Positions 47,308 to 55,875 of a stretch of DNA of 64,000 nucleotides are shown here, one piece after another. The DNA comes from CBDCVA01 sp965222935 [NCBI: Candidatus Latescibacterota bacterium] (GTDB lineage Bacteria; Latescibacterota; CBDCVA01), in the NCBI GenBank assembly GCA_965222935.1, contig CBDCVA010000001.1, positions 496,001 to 560,000 of the forward strand, written 5' to 3'. Position 1 is the first letter of the stretch. Every line of letters begins with the position of its first letter. The notes beneath the pieces were generated by a model. The model did no database searches. It was given only the letters and a program-made list of their open reading frames with translations, and was not told where the DNA came from. A program made the position numbers and the translations under genes.

Positions 47308-48680
47308 GCCGGGCACGCGGAATGGCTCTTGTGGTGGGTCTGGCGCTCGCAGGACGCGCGATAGTGGCCTTCGGCTTTGCGGAGGCGGATGCCAGACGGT
47401 TGGGGCTAGGGGGCGCCTACGTCGCGGTTGCCCGCGGCGTACGCTCGGTGAACGTCAATCCGGCCAATCTAGCCCTGCCCCGGGACCGCAAGCTCTCCAT
47501 CGAGCTGTTCTCTTTCGGCGGTGGCATCGGCAACAATGCCATCCCACTCGATCTCTACAACGACGTCAACGGCGGGACCCGCTGGACCGACGCCCAGAAG
47601 CAGAAGATCTTGGACGCGGTCGAGGGCGGCAAGCTCGACATCGCCGCGGCCTTCGAAGTGCTGCCGCTTTTCAATGTAGCCTACGATCGATTCGCCTTAA
47701 CCGTCGTCGGCCAAGGCGCGGCTAAGGGCACCATTCCGCCCGAGCCGATCGACCTCTTGCTCTTTGGCAACCGTCTGGGCCAGCGCTTTTCCCTTGATTC
47801 GGCGGGTGGCTCGGGCTGGGGCATCATCGGTGTTCAGCTTTCCGCCAGCCATCCGTTCACCATCTCCCAGAGGATGATCCGCTGGTTGCCGCGTAACTGG
47901 CGTCAGATCGCAGTGGGAGGAACCGTCAAGATTCTGCACGGCCTCGCCTTCGCGGGGGTCGAACGGTCTAGTGGCTTCGTCGAGACGCGCGAGGGTGGAA
48001 TTGCCGCCGAAGGGGAGTTCATCACGCGCCGCGCAGGTTTCAACAGGCCGAGCAAAGGCGGTAGCGGTTTTGCGCTCGATTTGGGTGTGGCCGCTCAGCC
48101 CGATGAGAGATTGAGCGTGAGTCTGGTGCTCCAGAACCTCCTGGGGCAGATGATCTGGCAGGACGACGTCCTACGCGAGCGGGTGGCCTTCGGAGCCGAG
48201 GCAGCCACCGCTGCCGATCTTCTCGCCGATGGAGACGGAGACGACACGGGCGCTTTCGAGCGTCTGTTCAACGCCGGGATTGATACCACCGATGCGAGCT
48301 TCGTTGACCCTCGTGGCAGATGGGTCCCCGGTTTCTCCTTCACGACCGACTATCCCGCCCTTATGCGCATGGGCGCCGCCTATCAGGTTCGCCCTCGCGA
48401 TCTCCTGCTTGCCTTTGAATACGAGCAGGGGTTCAACGACAATCCCGGCGTGAGCAAGACCCCGCGCCTCTCCATCGGCGGCGAGTATACGCCGCGCGAT
48501 TTTCTCGCGCTTCGGATGGGGTTCGCGGCGGGCGGCGTCTTCGGGAGAGTCTCATCGTTGGGACTGGGTCTTCGCGCCAAAGCGTTTCGCTTCGATGTGG
48601 CCTCAGCGGTCCAGGAAGCCTTTCTGCCCAACAACGCCGAGGGTGTCGGCTTCGCCTTAAACCTCGGGCTCGATTTCTGA
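47304..48680 (+). CDS. Outer-membrane beta-barrel protein (DUF5723/PorV-like)
   Basis: 458 residues. A signal peptide region (ALVVGLALAGRAIVAFGFAEA) is followed by ARRLGLGGAYVAVARGVRSV and NVNPANLALP, the start pattern of FadL/PorV/DUF5723 barrels in FCB bacteria. Many amphipathic strands and the C-terminal GFALNLGLDF complete the barrel signature. The GTG start overlaps the lipoprotein stop (GTGA), so expression is coupled. PorV-like proteins take part in type IX secretion, and a sprA homologue lies at the end of the window, but a link is inference. Confidence 0.65.
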   Translation: MSRARGMALVVGLALAGRAIVAFGFAEADARRLGLGGAYVAVARGVRSVNVNPANLALPRDRKLSIELFSFGGGIGNNAIPLDLYNDVNGGTRWTDAQKQKILDAVEGGKLDIAAAFEVLPLFNVAYDRFALTVVGQGAAKGTIPPEPIDLLLFGNRLGQRFSLDSAGGSGWGIIGVQLSASHPFTISQRMIRWLPRNWRQIAVGGTVKILHGLAFAGVERSSGFVETREGGIAAEGEFITRRAGFNRPSKGGSGFALDLGVAAQPDERLSVSLVLQNLLGQMIWQDDVLRERVAFGAEAATAADLLADGDGDDTGAFERLFNAGIDTTDASFVDPRGRWVPGFSFTTDYPALMRMGAAYQVRPRDLLLAFEYEQGFNDNPGVSKTPRLSIGGEYTPRDFLALRMGFAAGGVFGRVSSLGLGLRAKAFRFDVASAVQEAFLPNNAEGVGFALNLGLDF

Positions 48681-48748
48681 GATCGGCTGTGGGTGGCCCG
48701 TCAGTAGTACTGCTAGAGTAGAAGTCTCACTCACCCCGCAGGCGCTCG

Positions 48749-49519
48749 TCATCCCCCGTGGAGATGGATAACACTGCCGTTGACGTAAGCGGCATCGTCA
48801 CTCGCCAGGAAGAGCACCACGCGCGCGATGTCCTCGGGCGTCGCCGCGCGCCCTAGCGTGCACCGGCGCTCGAAGTCTTCCCAGGCTGCCTCAGGGCTAC
48901 GGTCCCCGCGCTCGGCCTCATAGTCGGCGTGAGAGCGTTTCATCGGTGTGTCCACGGTTGCGGGGCAGATACAATTGACGCGGATGTTGCGGGGACCGTA
49001 GTGGCGAGCGAGCGTGATCGTGAGGCCCGTGATCCCCGCCTTGCTCGAACCGTAAGGGATCGACGAGCTGGGCCCCGTGACGCCCGCGCCGCTCCCCATG
49101 TTGATGATGCTCCCTCCGCCACGCTTTTCCATTTCGGGGATGGTATACTTGGCCGAGAGGAACATGCCGCGGAGGTTCACGTCCAGGATATGGTCCCATG
49201 TCTCGAGTGACAGCTCCGAGATGTGCCCCCAGCCGCCCAGGATGCCCGCATTGGCCGAGAGCACGTCCACGCCGCCGAAGGTCCGGACGGTCCGCTCCAC
49301 CAGGCGCTTCACCGATGCCTCGTCGGCCACGTCCGCCGGGACTGCTAGCGCCAGACCTCCACCCGCAGCGATCTCTCCCGCGGCGCTTTGTAGGGCCTCC
49401 GTCTGCACGTCTCCCAGCATCACGGCACCGCCTTCCTGCGCGAAGAGCCGGGCTGTCGCGCGCCCAATGCCGCTAGCGGCTCCCGTCACGATCGCGACCT
49501 TGCCGTCTAGTCGTCCCAT
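48749..49519 (-). CDS. SDR family oxidoreductase
   Basis: 256 residues. TGAASGIG (12-19), SANAG in place of NNAG, and the catalytic Ser143, Tyr156 and Lys160 (YGSSK) identify a classical SDR. Asp37 after the second strand suggests NAD preference. It ends in VIHLHGG without the usual DGG signature. It follows the sugar-phosphate isomerase gene by 11 bases, so the two likely form an operon for sugar or polyol oxidation. Confidence 0.86.
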   Translation of the reverse strand: MGRLDGKVAIVTGAASGIGRATARLFAQEGGAVMLGDVQTEALQSAAGEIAAGGGLALAVPADVADEASVKRLVERTVRTFGGVDVLSANAGILGGWGHISELSLETWDHILDVNLRGMFLSAKYTIPEMEKRGGGSIINMGSGAGVTGPSSSIPYGSSKAGITGLTITLARHYGPRNIRVNCICPATVDTPMKRSHADYEAERGDRSPEAAWEDFERRCTLGRAATPEDIARVVLFLASDDAAYVNGSVIHLHGG

Positions 49520-49530
49520 CGTGCTGGCGC

Positions 49531-50445
49531 TCAGGTGATAGCTACGCCGACTTCAGCCACCATAGCCCGGACGTGGGCCACCGCCTGAGCGACCTGGCTC
49601 TCGGGCAAGTGCTCCACGAGCAAGAAGCTCCCCGGACAGGCCTGCGCGAAGCGGCTTAGAAACGCACGATAGTCCAGCATTCCGTCACCGGGAACGGTCT
49701 CCGAAAGATGGACGGTGAGACGGTCCTCGGCATAGATGTCCTTGGCGTGGCCCGCGGCGATGCACCCATCGAGGACATCGAAAGTGCGCTGAATGAGAGC
49801 ACCATTGTCGTGGAGATCGGCGAAAGAGCCGATGTCGTTGACTGGATCGACGTTGATCTTGACGGCGTCGGAGTCGACGCGGTCTATGACCTCGCGGGTC
49901 CGCTCAGGTGTGCACAGGGTGCTCGTGACGTGGCATTCGAGGGCGATGGGTGTGTTGCGGTCCTCGGCGACCTTCGCCGCCTCGCGCAGGCTCTTGACAA
50001 GCTGGTCAGTCGAGCGTGGCTCGTAGTTGCGTGGATGGGGCCACCAGGTGCCGCGCGGATTATGGCTTCCAGGACCGGTCAGTACCATCTCGGCGCCGAG
50101 GAGATGAGCGAAACGTACAGCAGCCCCCAGTGTTCGCACCCCCTCGCGGCGGACCGATTCGTCGTAGCTCACCAGCGGCTGCCACCAGCCCCACGACTGG
50201 ACGATGGTCAGGTCGTGGGCGGTTGTCACGGCCTTGACGCGCTCGATCGCTTTCAGAGGGGGGTCGTGTGGATTGCACAGGAAGTGCGTGCCGATTCCCG
50301 AAAAGCCGAGCTCGCGCAACTTGGCGCAGAGCCGGTCGTCGAGGTCTTCCATCTTGCGGGGCACCGGCCCGCCGGCCACGCCGAGCTTGATGATGCCTTC
50401 GTCGCCGCGCCGTTTGGCGAGCATGGGTGCGGGCGCGTCTGACAT
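49531..50445 (-). CDS. Sugar phosphate isomerase/epimerase family (xylose-isomerase-like TIM barrel)
   Basis: 304 residues. IKLGVAGGPVPRKMEDLDDR opens the barrel; metal-binding positions are suggested by Glu in ALECHVTSTLC, then KINVDPVNDIG, HAKDIYAEDR and the end of the barrel at DYRAFLSRF. The family includes hydroxypyruvate isomerase, tagatose epimerase and inosose enzymes. Substrate unknown. It is the first gene of a unit with the SDR and is preceded by a 16-base palindrome. Confidence 0.8.
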   Translation of the reverse strand: MSDAPAPMLAKRRGDEGIIKLGVAGGPVPRKMEDLDDRLCAKLRELGFSGIGTHFLCNPHDPPLKAIERVKAVTTAHDLTIVQSWGWWQPLVSYDESVRREGVRTLGAAVRFAHLLGAEMVLTGPGSHNPRGTWWPHPRNYEPRSTDQLVKSLREAAKVAEDRNTPIALECHVTSTLCTPERTREVIDRVDSDAVKINVDPVNDIGSFADLHDNGALIQRTFDVLDGCIAAGHAKDIYAEDRLTVHLSETVPGDGMLDYRAFLSRFAQACPGSFLLVEHLPESQVAQAVAHVRAMVAEVGVAIT

Positions 50446-50562
50446 GAACGAAGGCAGGAATAGCCGGTGTTAGTAACGCCCGTCGCCGTCCCCGGTCACA
50501 GATTTGTCGGGATCCTACCGGAGGTCGCGTTCAGCGAGGGTGCCTTCGTGCTCCACATATAC

Positions 50563-50578
50563 TGACTTACGTAAGTCA
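50563..50578. promoter_or_regulatory. Perfect 16-bp palindrome, candidate operator
   Basis: TGACTTAC-GTAAGTCA is a perfect dyad in the 209-base spacer upstream of the isomerase-SDR unit, 118 bases before its start codon. The form is that of a TetR- or GntR-type operator. No regulator gene is adjacent. Confidence 0.5.
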
Positions 50579-50654
50579 TACCTTCGGCTTTGTTTAGAGA
50601 CGAAGATACCCCGCTACAATCTACTGGGACACTGCACAAAAGTCAACGCTCAGT

Positions 50655-52505
50655 TCACTGTCGTAGTGCCAGCGGTTCATCGCGGAACTGCATCGCGTAG
50701 AGCTTCGCATATAGCCCACCACGGGTCAGCAATTCCTCATGGCGGCCCTGATCGATGATCCGCCCTTCGTCCACAACGACAATGCGAGAGGCGGAGCGGA
50801 TGGTCGACAGCCGATGCGCGACTACTATCGTTGTCCGTCCGGCAAACAGGTGGGCGATGGCCTCTTGCACGAGCGTCTCCGACTCGGTATCCAGGCTGCT
50901 CGTCGCCTCGTCGAAGATGAGAATCGGAGGGTTCCTCAGGATGGCGCGTGCGATGGCGAGCCGCTGTCGCTGGCCCCCCGAAAGCCGCAGCCCTCGGTCC
51001 CCGATCACGGTGTCATAGCCGGCAGGGAGGTCCGCGATGAAGTCGTGCGCGTTCGCCGTGTGCGCAGCGGCCTCGATCTGCTCCTGGTCCACTCCGGACA
51101 AGCCATAGGCGATGTTTGAGCGCACCGTGTCGTTGAACAGGATGACTTCCTGAGCGACGATCCCGAATAGCGAGCGCAGCTCTCCCAGTTCCAGTGTCCG
51201 CACGTTGGTGTCGTCGATGAGCACGCGACCGCGCAGCGGATCGATGAAGCGCGGCAAGAGGTCAACGAGCGACGATTTGCCCGCCCCTGATGGTCCGATA
51301 AGCGCCACGACCTCGCCCACGCCGATCTCCAGCGAGACGCCGCGAACCACCGGTGGCTCGCCATCGTAGCTCACCCACACGTCCTCCAGCCGGATCCCCT
51401 CGCGTGGGCCCGGACCGAGCAGCCGAGCTCCGCCGCCCACGATGGAAGATGGAATATCCAGGATTTCGAAAAGGCGTCCCGCAGCGGCAAGGCCGATCTG
51501 GATGCGGTTGTGGACCTGTCCCAGACTCTTGAGCGGCCGCATGAGCATGAACATCGAGCCTAAGAACACCAGGAATTCCTCCGGCGCAAGGGCTTCTTCC
51601 CGGAGCACCTGGCTTCCGCCAAACCATGCGATCCCCGCACCGACGACGACCACAACCGATTCCGTCAGAAGCGGTGCCAGGCGTCTCACCCTCGTCAGCT
51701 TAGTTAGCGATCGCGCTACGCGTTGCGTCTCCTCGCCAAATTTTTCAACCTCGTACGCCTCCATACCAAACGCCTTGACGACGCGCACGCCCGCGAGCCT
51801 CTCCCCCAGGAGCTGGGTCAGATCCGCCATCAACTCCTGGGCGCGACGGCTATAACGACGCAAGCTGGCGCTCGTCCGTCCGACGACGATCACACTCAAC
51901 GGAAAGACGACCGCGACCAGAAGCGTCAGCTTCCAACTCAGCACCACCATGATCCCCAGAAACGATACGATGGCGATAGGATCGGCGACGAGGCTGATGA
52001 GGCTGGCGTTGAGCGCGTCGTTGACGTAGATCACGTCGTGGGTGACGCGGCTGATGAGGGCGCCGGTCCGACTACGGTGGAAGAAGCCGAGCGGCAGGTC
52101 GTGGAAGTGGCGGTAGAGGGCATTGCGCAGGTCGCGGCTGACCTTCTGCTCGACGCCGGCCATCAGGGCATAGCGCGCGTAGTTGAAGGCGTTCTTGACG
52201 AAGAAGACCAAGGCGATCGCGACGCACAGGCGCCCAAGGGTGGCCCCCGGCGAGTCGCCAGCCATGAGCTCCGCCGTCTGCGCTTTCAACCACAGCTTGA
52301 ATTCGACGAGCGCGCCCAAGCCTCCGGGGGAAAGAGGCGCTCCACTCGTCGCCTGCCCATCGCCGAACAGCGTGGCGAGAAACGGGCCCAGGAGCCAGAT
52401 ACTCGCCGCGTTCAACGCTGAATAGACCGCGACACAGGCCATCCCCAGCATGACTTGGGGCCAGTACGGTGTGATGTACCGGAGCGTGCGGAGGAACAGG
52501 GTCAT
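50655..52505 (-). CDS. ABC exporter, fused permease and ATPase (MsbA-like)
   Basis: 616 residues. Six helices lie in the first 310 residues, with the domain-swapped exporter loop FHRSRTGALISRVTHDV. The ATPase has Walker A (GPSGAGKSS, about residue 405), signature LSGGQRQRLAIARA (about 507), Walker B (ILIFDEATSSLD, about 525) and a switch His in VVAHRLSTI. It exports lipids, lipid A core or drugs; an MsbA role is plausible given LptF/LptG in the window. A homodimer is expected. The methyltransferase gene lies upstream on the same strand. Confidence 0.88.
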   Translation of the reverse strand: MTLFLRTLRYITPYWPQVMLGMACVAVYSALNAASIWLLGPFLATLFGDGQATSGAPLSPGGLGALVEFKLWLKAQTAELMAGDSPGATLGRLCVAIALVFFVKNAFNYARYALMAGVEQKVSRDLRNALYRHFHDLPLGFFHRSRTGALISRVTHDVIYVNDALNASLISLVADPIAIVSFLGIMVVLSWKLTLLVAVVFPLSVIVVGRTSASLRRYSRRAQELMADLTQLLGERLAGVRVVKAFGMEAYEVEKFGEETQRVARSLTKLTRVRRLAPLLTESVVVVVGAGIAWFGGSQVLREEALAPEEFLVFLGSMFMLMRPLKSLGQVHNRIQIGLAAAGRLFEILDIPSSIVGGGARLLGPGPREGIRLEDVWVSYDGEPPVVRGVSLEIGVGEVVALIGPSGAGKSSLVDLLPRFIDPLRGRVLIDDTNVRTLELGELRSLFGIVAQEVILFNDTVRSNIAYGLSGVDQEQIEAAAHTANAHDFIADLPAGYDTVIGDRGLRLSGGQRQRLAIARAILRNPPILIFDEATSSLDTESETLVQEAIAHLFAGRTTIVVAHRLSTIRSASRIVVVDEGRIIDQGRHEELLTRGGLYAKLYAMQFRDEPLALRQ

Positions 52506-52658
52506 CGGCTTACACTATGTCGGGCTGCGTACTCGCTTGGTTTTCGGGAGGTGCGCGAAGCTCCCCAAGGGTTACCCGAGGCCATTGACGCGCCGCCGCC
52601 CGGGGGCTGATCTGGCTCTGCGCCACGGGTGGGCGCTGGCAGCTAAGGGTGAGCGGGA

Positions 52659-53294
52659 TCACTTTTCGATCAGAGCCCAGAGGGTCCGGACATATTTGTT
52701 CCGGTACTGTTCGGGGCTGTAGATCAGCTTGCGCAACAGCTTGCTCGGCAATTGATGGGGAGGCCGTGACCTTTCCGTCCCGTGGAAGCGGACGGACCGA
52801 AACCCGTGGACCCGTCTCTGATGATGCAGAAACGCTAGCGCCTCGGAAAAATTAAAGAACCACTTGTGTCGATCCGCGGGAGGTTCTAGCGGCAGACCGT
52901 AATGTTTGAGCCTGCCCTTGCCCCGAGCGATCTTCCTTCTGGCCGTGTCCCAGCAGTTGGGTAGCGACAAGATCACATATTTATTCGACAACCGGACCAG
53001 CTCCCCAAAGATGACGTGCAGGTTGTCCAGGTGCTCGAGCACCTCCGTGCAGATCACGCAATCGAAGGAGTTGTCGTCGAAGGGAAGACCGTCCGTTGTC
53101 TCCAGATCGATAACCTGGTCAGGATGACCGCTCACGTCAATTCCCGTGTAATCTATATCTGGAATCAGCCGGCAGATGTGTGCCTCGTCGCAGCCCACGT
53201 CCAGCACCTTCCCCTTGATGAATTCACGAAACCGGCTGGCAACGTACTGGCACCTATCCAATCGGCTGTTGAAAGATTCCGTCTCGATCTGCAT
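52659..53294 (-). CDS. Class I SAM-dependent methyltransferase (Methyltransf_11)
   Basis: 211 residues. Motif I is KVLDVGCDEAHICRLI (near residue 30), then TGIDVSG, and the post-motif PFDDNSFDCVICTEVLEHLD. These identify the UbiE-like methyltransferase fold. The C-terminal third (HKWFFNFSEALAFL) resembles enzymes of glycan or lipid modification. Substrate unknown. It may be co-transcribed with the ABC exporter, 150 bases downstream. Confidence 0.82.
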   Translation of the reverse strand: MQIETESFNSRLDRCQYVASRFREFIKGKVLDVGCDEAHICRLIPDIDYTGIDVSGHPDQVIDLETTDGLPFDDNSFDCVICTEVLEHLDNLHVIFGELVRLSNKYVILSLPNCWDTARRKIARGKGRLKHYGLPLEPPADRHKWFFNFSEALAFLHHQRRVHGFRSVRFHGTERSRPPHQLPSKLLRKLIYSPEQYRNKYVRTLWALIEK

Positions 53295-54308
53295 GATGCA
53301 GCTTCTAGTCGCTACGGGCCAAAGGTCGGTTTCCGCATCAGCGCCGCATCGTACCCATTAACAGTGGATATCGCGTATCAACCGGCGGTCGTCGGACCGG
53401 CGCTTCCCAGCCTTGCGTCATGCCAAAAGCAGCAGGCTCCCCACGGTCCAACTGCACTATTAACCGCGTACAGCCCGCCGCACGCGGCCACCGCCCTAGC
53501 GACGGAGAGCCGGCCATTTCTCCGTCCCACCCCAGGTCTCGGACGAGTTGATGATGGTTAGCCGCATTGCCCTTGGTTTCTTCCTCTGCTTCCGCGTACT
53601 TTGCATCCTTGGAGTGCCAGTCACTTGTATCGGAGCGGACCCATGTTAGACGACGCCAATTCGTTTGGCGTCCCGCCACATGTAAGCTGATCCCTCGGGA
53701 ACCGCAAGGCCCTTTCTACCGATTGCTCTCGGCGGTCGCTAGCCGAAGCTCAGTTCCTCGCTTATTCAACTATGTCGGAAGACCCGTCACGCGCCGCGGC
53801 ATGGCTCGTCCTACAGAGCGTCCCCGGACTGAGGCCGAAATGGATCACGACGATTCACGGGACCAACCGCGCCCATGAGCGCACGCTGTGCTTCTGGGCT
53901 GATTGGCACCCCAAGAGCGTCCGCCGATCCTCTGCCTGCGCGGCGACGAGCGACTGCTTCGAGGACCTGCCATCGCTCAGGTGACGATGGCCAGAGACGT
54001 CGGCGTTCACGACGGGTTGCATCCTCTTAAGGCACCGTCCCTCGTAGGTTTTCCTTGACAGTTGATCGAAGGTACTCCAACATTAGGCTGATTCTATTCC
54101 GTTTGAGCAGCTTTTAAGGGCACCGCGTTTCAGGTCAGCTTCGTCGCCCTTGGGGCGGCCGCGTTCAGTTCGACCCGAGAGCGAGCGTGGGTCTGATCTG
54201 TCCGCCTGACGCGGTGTCCCTTCCTTTTGCTGCTCAGGAGCGACTCGGGGTCGGATAGGATACGGCGCGCTGGATTGTGCCAGCGTCTCCCGTTCCCGGC
54301 GGGTGGGC
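53295..54308. other. 1-kb region without a supported intact gene
   Basis: Open frames here are short, overlap on both strands and lack ribosome-binding sites. One feature is a hairpin: GACGCCAA (53652-53659) and TTGGCGTC (53665-53672) with a 5-base loop, but no T-tract. A possible gene remnant is listed separately (53772). The region may be a decayed locus. Confidence 0.45.
53772..53984 (+). pseudogene. Possible 5' remnant of a DprA-like gene
   Basis: The ORF opens with MSEDPSRAAAWLVLQSVPGL, which recalls the N-terminal helix-hairpin-helix start of DprA/Smf proteins (xxAWLALxxVPGLGP). After that the similarity is lost in every frame, and the Rossmann core is absent. The call rests on about 20 residues, so it is tentative. 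Confidence 0.3.
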
Positions 54309-54902
54309 CTAGGGTTTCTCGCTCCAAAGTGCTTCTAGCGCGGCGTTTAGCTCCGGCCAGTCATTCTTCAGGTCGAACGCGCGGTCGGCGTAACGGATGA
54401 TCCCTGCCTTGTCCACCAGGAAGACCGAGCGTTTGGCGAAGCGCCACAGGGGCTCGCCCGCCACCCCGTACGCGTTGACGATGGCGCCGTCTAGGTCGCT
54501 AAGGACGGGGTAGTGAAGATCGAGCTGCTCGGCGAAGACCTGATGGCTCCAGGGTGTGTCGGTGCTGATGGCCCAGACCAGTGTATCGTGCTCCAGAAAC
54601 TTCTGGAGGTCGGCCTCGAAGGTGGCCAGCTCGAGCCTTCACCCCCCGGTGAAGTCGGCTACGTAGAAGGCCAGCAGCACGTGGCGCTTACCGCGTTGCT
54701 CGGACAGGCGGAATAGCCCCTCCCTGAAGACGACTCCGCGAGCCGAGTCAGTCCCCCCCGCAGCGAAGTCGGGCGCGAGCTGGCCGACCTCAGGGGGTGC
54801 CCCCGGCGCTGGTTGCTCGGGTAAGCGTGACAGCTCCGCGTGGGTAACACTCATAAGCGCGGCGGCCAATCCCAGGCCGATGTCCCCTGCTTCGACGTGC
54901 AT
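54309..54902 (-). CDS. Peroxiredoxin, candidate selenoprotein (in-frame UGA at the peroxidatic position)
   Basis: 197 residues if UGA is read as Sec. Start ATG 54902 has GGAGGG 5 bases upstream. Residues 38-88 are a peroxiredoxin start: EVGQLAPDF, RLSEQRGKRHVLLAFYVADF, then TGG-U88. Cys is expected at this TxxC position. The frame continues after the UGA (54639-54641) without interruption as RLELATFEADLQKFLEHDTL, SHQVFAEQLDLHYPVLSDLD and RSVFLVDKAGIIRYADRAF to a TAG. No resolving Cys is seen, so it would be 1-Cys type (AhpE/BCP-like). It follows the rhodanese by 25 bases. Alternatives are an inactivating TGC-to-TGA change or a sequencing error. Confidence 0.82.
54591..54608 (-). promoter_or_regulatory. 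Candidate bacterial SECIS hairpin
   Basis: On the transcript, CUCCAGA-AGUU-UCUGGAG forms a perfect 7-bp stem with a tetraloop that has G as its second base. The loop begins 37 bases after the UGA, at the outer edge of the 16-37 base window known for bSECIS elements. It lies within the coding sequence, as expected for bacteria. Confidence 0.6.
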
Positions 54903-54927
54903 GGCATCCCTCCGATGCGAGGACCGC

Positions 54928-55749
54928 TTACCCACCTTCGATGGGCAGGTCGGCCCGGTTGCCCCACTCGTTCCAGGACCCAACATAGTTGCGAACCTTC
55001 CGGTAGCCGGCGGAGCGCAGGCTTAAGTACAGGTGCGCGGATCGAGAGCCGACGTGGCAGTACGTCACCAGGTCCTTCTCGTTCGAGGCCCCAGCGGCCT
55101 CAGCGACAGCGTGGATATCCACCTGGTCCTTGAGGCGGCCGGTTGGCTCCACGAGTTGGTTCCACTCGAGCCACTTGGCGCCCGGAATCCGGCCCGCGCG
55201 CGAGCAGCCGAAGGGGACTTGCTGACCTTTGTATTCGCTCTCGCTGCGGCTGTCCAGGATGAGCCAGCCCTGGTCTTCCAGGTGCGCCTGGACCTCATCC
55301 ACCCCGGCGACGCGTTCGGGCTGTGGATCGGGTTCAAAATCACCAGCGGGCCGCCGGACGGGATCGGACGACAGCGGACGGCTCTCGCGATACCACGCTT
55401 GGATGCCGCCGTTGAGGACGCGAACGTTGGAGTGGCCCAGGTGTTCGAGAGCCCAGAAGGTGCGTGCGGCCGGCGGCCCGATGTCCATGTCGTAGACGAC
55501 CACCGTGTCGCCGTGGTTGATCCCAGCCTGCGCGACGGCTGGTCCTAGCTGTCGCGCATATGCGGCGAGGCCCTCGGCCGATGTCTCGGCGATCTGGTAG
55601 CCCGCAAGGGGAAGGTGAACCGCGCCGGGCAGATGCGCGGCGGCGTACTCTTGTGGATTGCGCGCGTCGGCGATGACGAGGTTGGGGTCTTCCATGTGCT
55701 CTCCGAGCCAGGCAGGATCGACTAGGATTGTCGAGGCTTCGGCCATCAT
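54928..55749 (-). CDS. Sulfurtransferase with two rhodanese domains
   Basis: 273 residues. The N-terminal rhodanese domain is inactive-looking; the C-terminal one has the active-site loop TYCHVGSRSAH (Cys about residue 225). CHVGSRS resembles thiosulfate sulfurtransferases rather than mercaptopyruvate enzymes, which usually have CGSGVTA. It moves sulfane sulfur to cyanide or thiols in the cytoplasm. AAGGAG stands before the ATG pair. With the following peroxiredoxin it may serve sulfur or selenium redox metabolism. Confidence 0.88.
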   Translation of the reverse strand: MMAEASTILVDPAWLGEHMEDPNLVIADARNPQEYAAAHLPGAVHLPLAGYQIAETSAEGLAAYARQLGPAVAQAGINHGDTVVVYDMDIGPPAARTFWALEHLGHSNVRVLNGGIQAWYRESRPLSSDPVRRPAGDFEPDPQPERVAGVDEVQAHLEDQGWLILDSRSESEYKGQQVPFGCSRAGRIPGAKWLEWNQLVEPTGRLKDQVDIHAVAEAAGASNEKDLVTYCHVGSRSAHLYLSLRSAGYRKVRNYVGSWNEWGNRADLPIEGG

Positions 55750-55875
55750 GATGCTCCTTCTATGTGATGTGTGAGGCCCGTGGGCCTGCTACCGATGGTC
55801 GCCGTCGTCGATGGGGATGGGTGAATCTTCCGATCGTCTTAGAGTCACCGAAAACGCCCGAGCATCGCGCGCCTC

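Noticed and set aside
53016-53561. A 181-residue plus-strand frame over the methyltransferase start
   Set aside because: It is antisense to the N-terminal half of a clear methyltransferase, and its downstream part has no motif.
54615-54637. A second hairpin directly after the UGA of the peroxiredoxin gene as the SECIS
   Set aside because: A stem with a bulge can be drawn, but its loop begins only about 10 bases after the UGA, too near for a bSECIS; the hairpin at 54591-54608 fits better.
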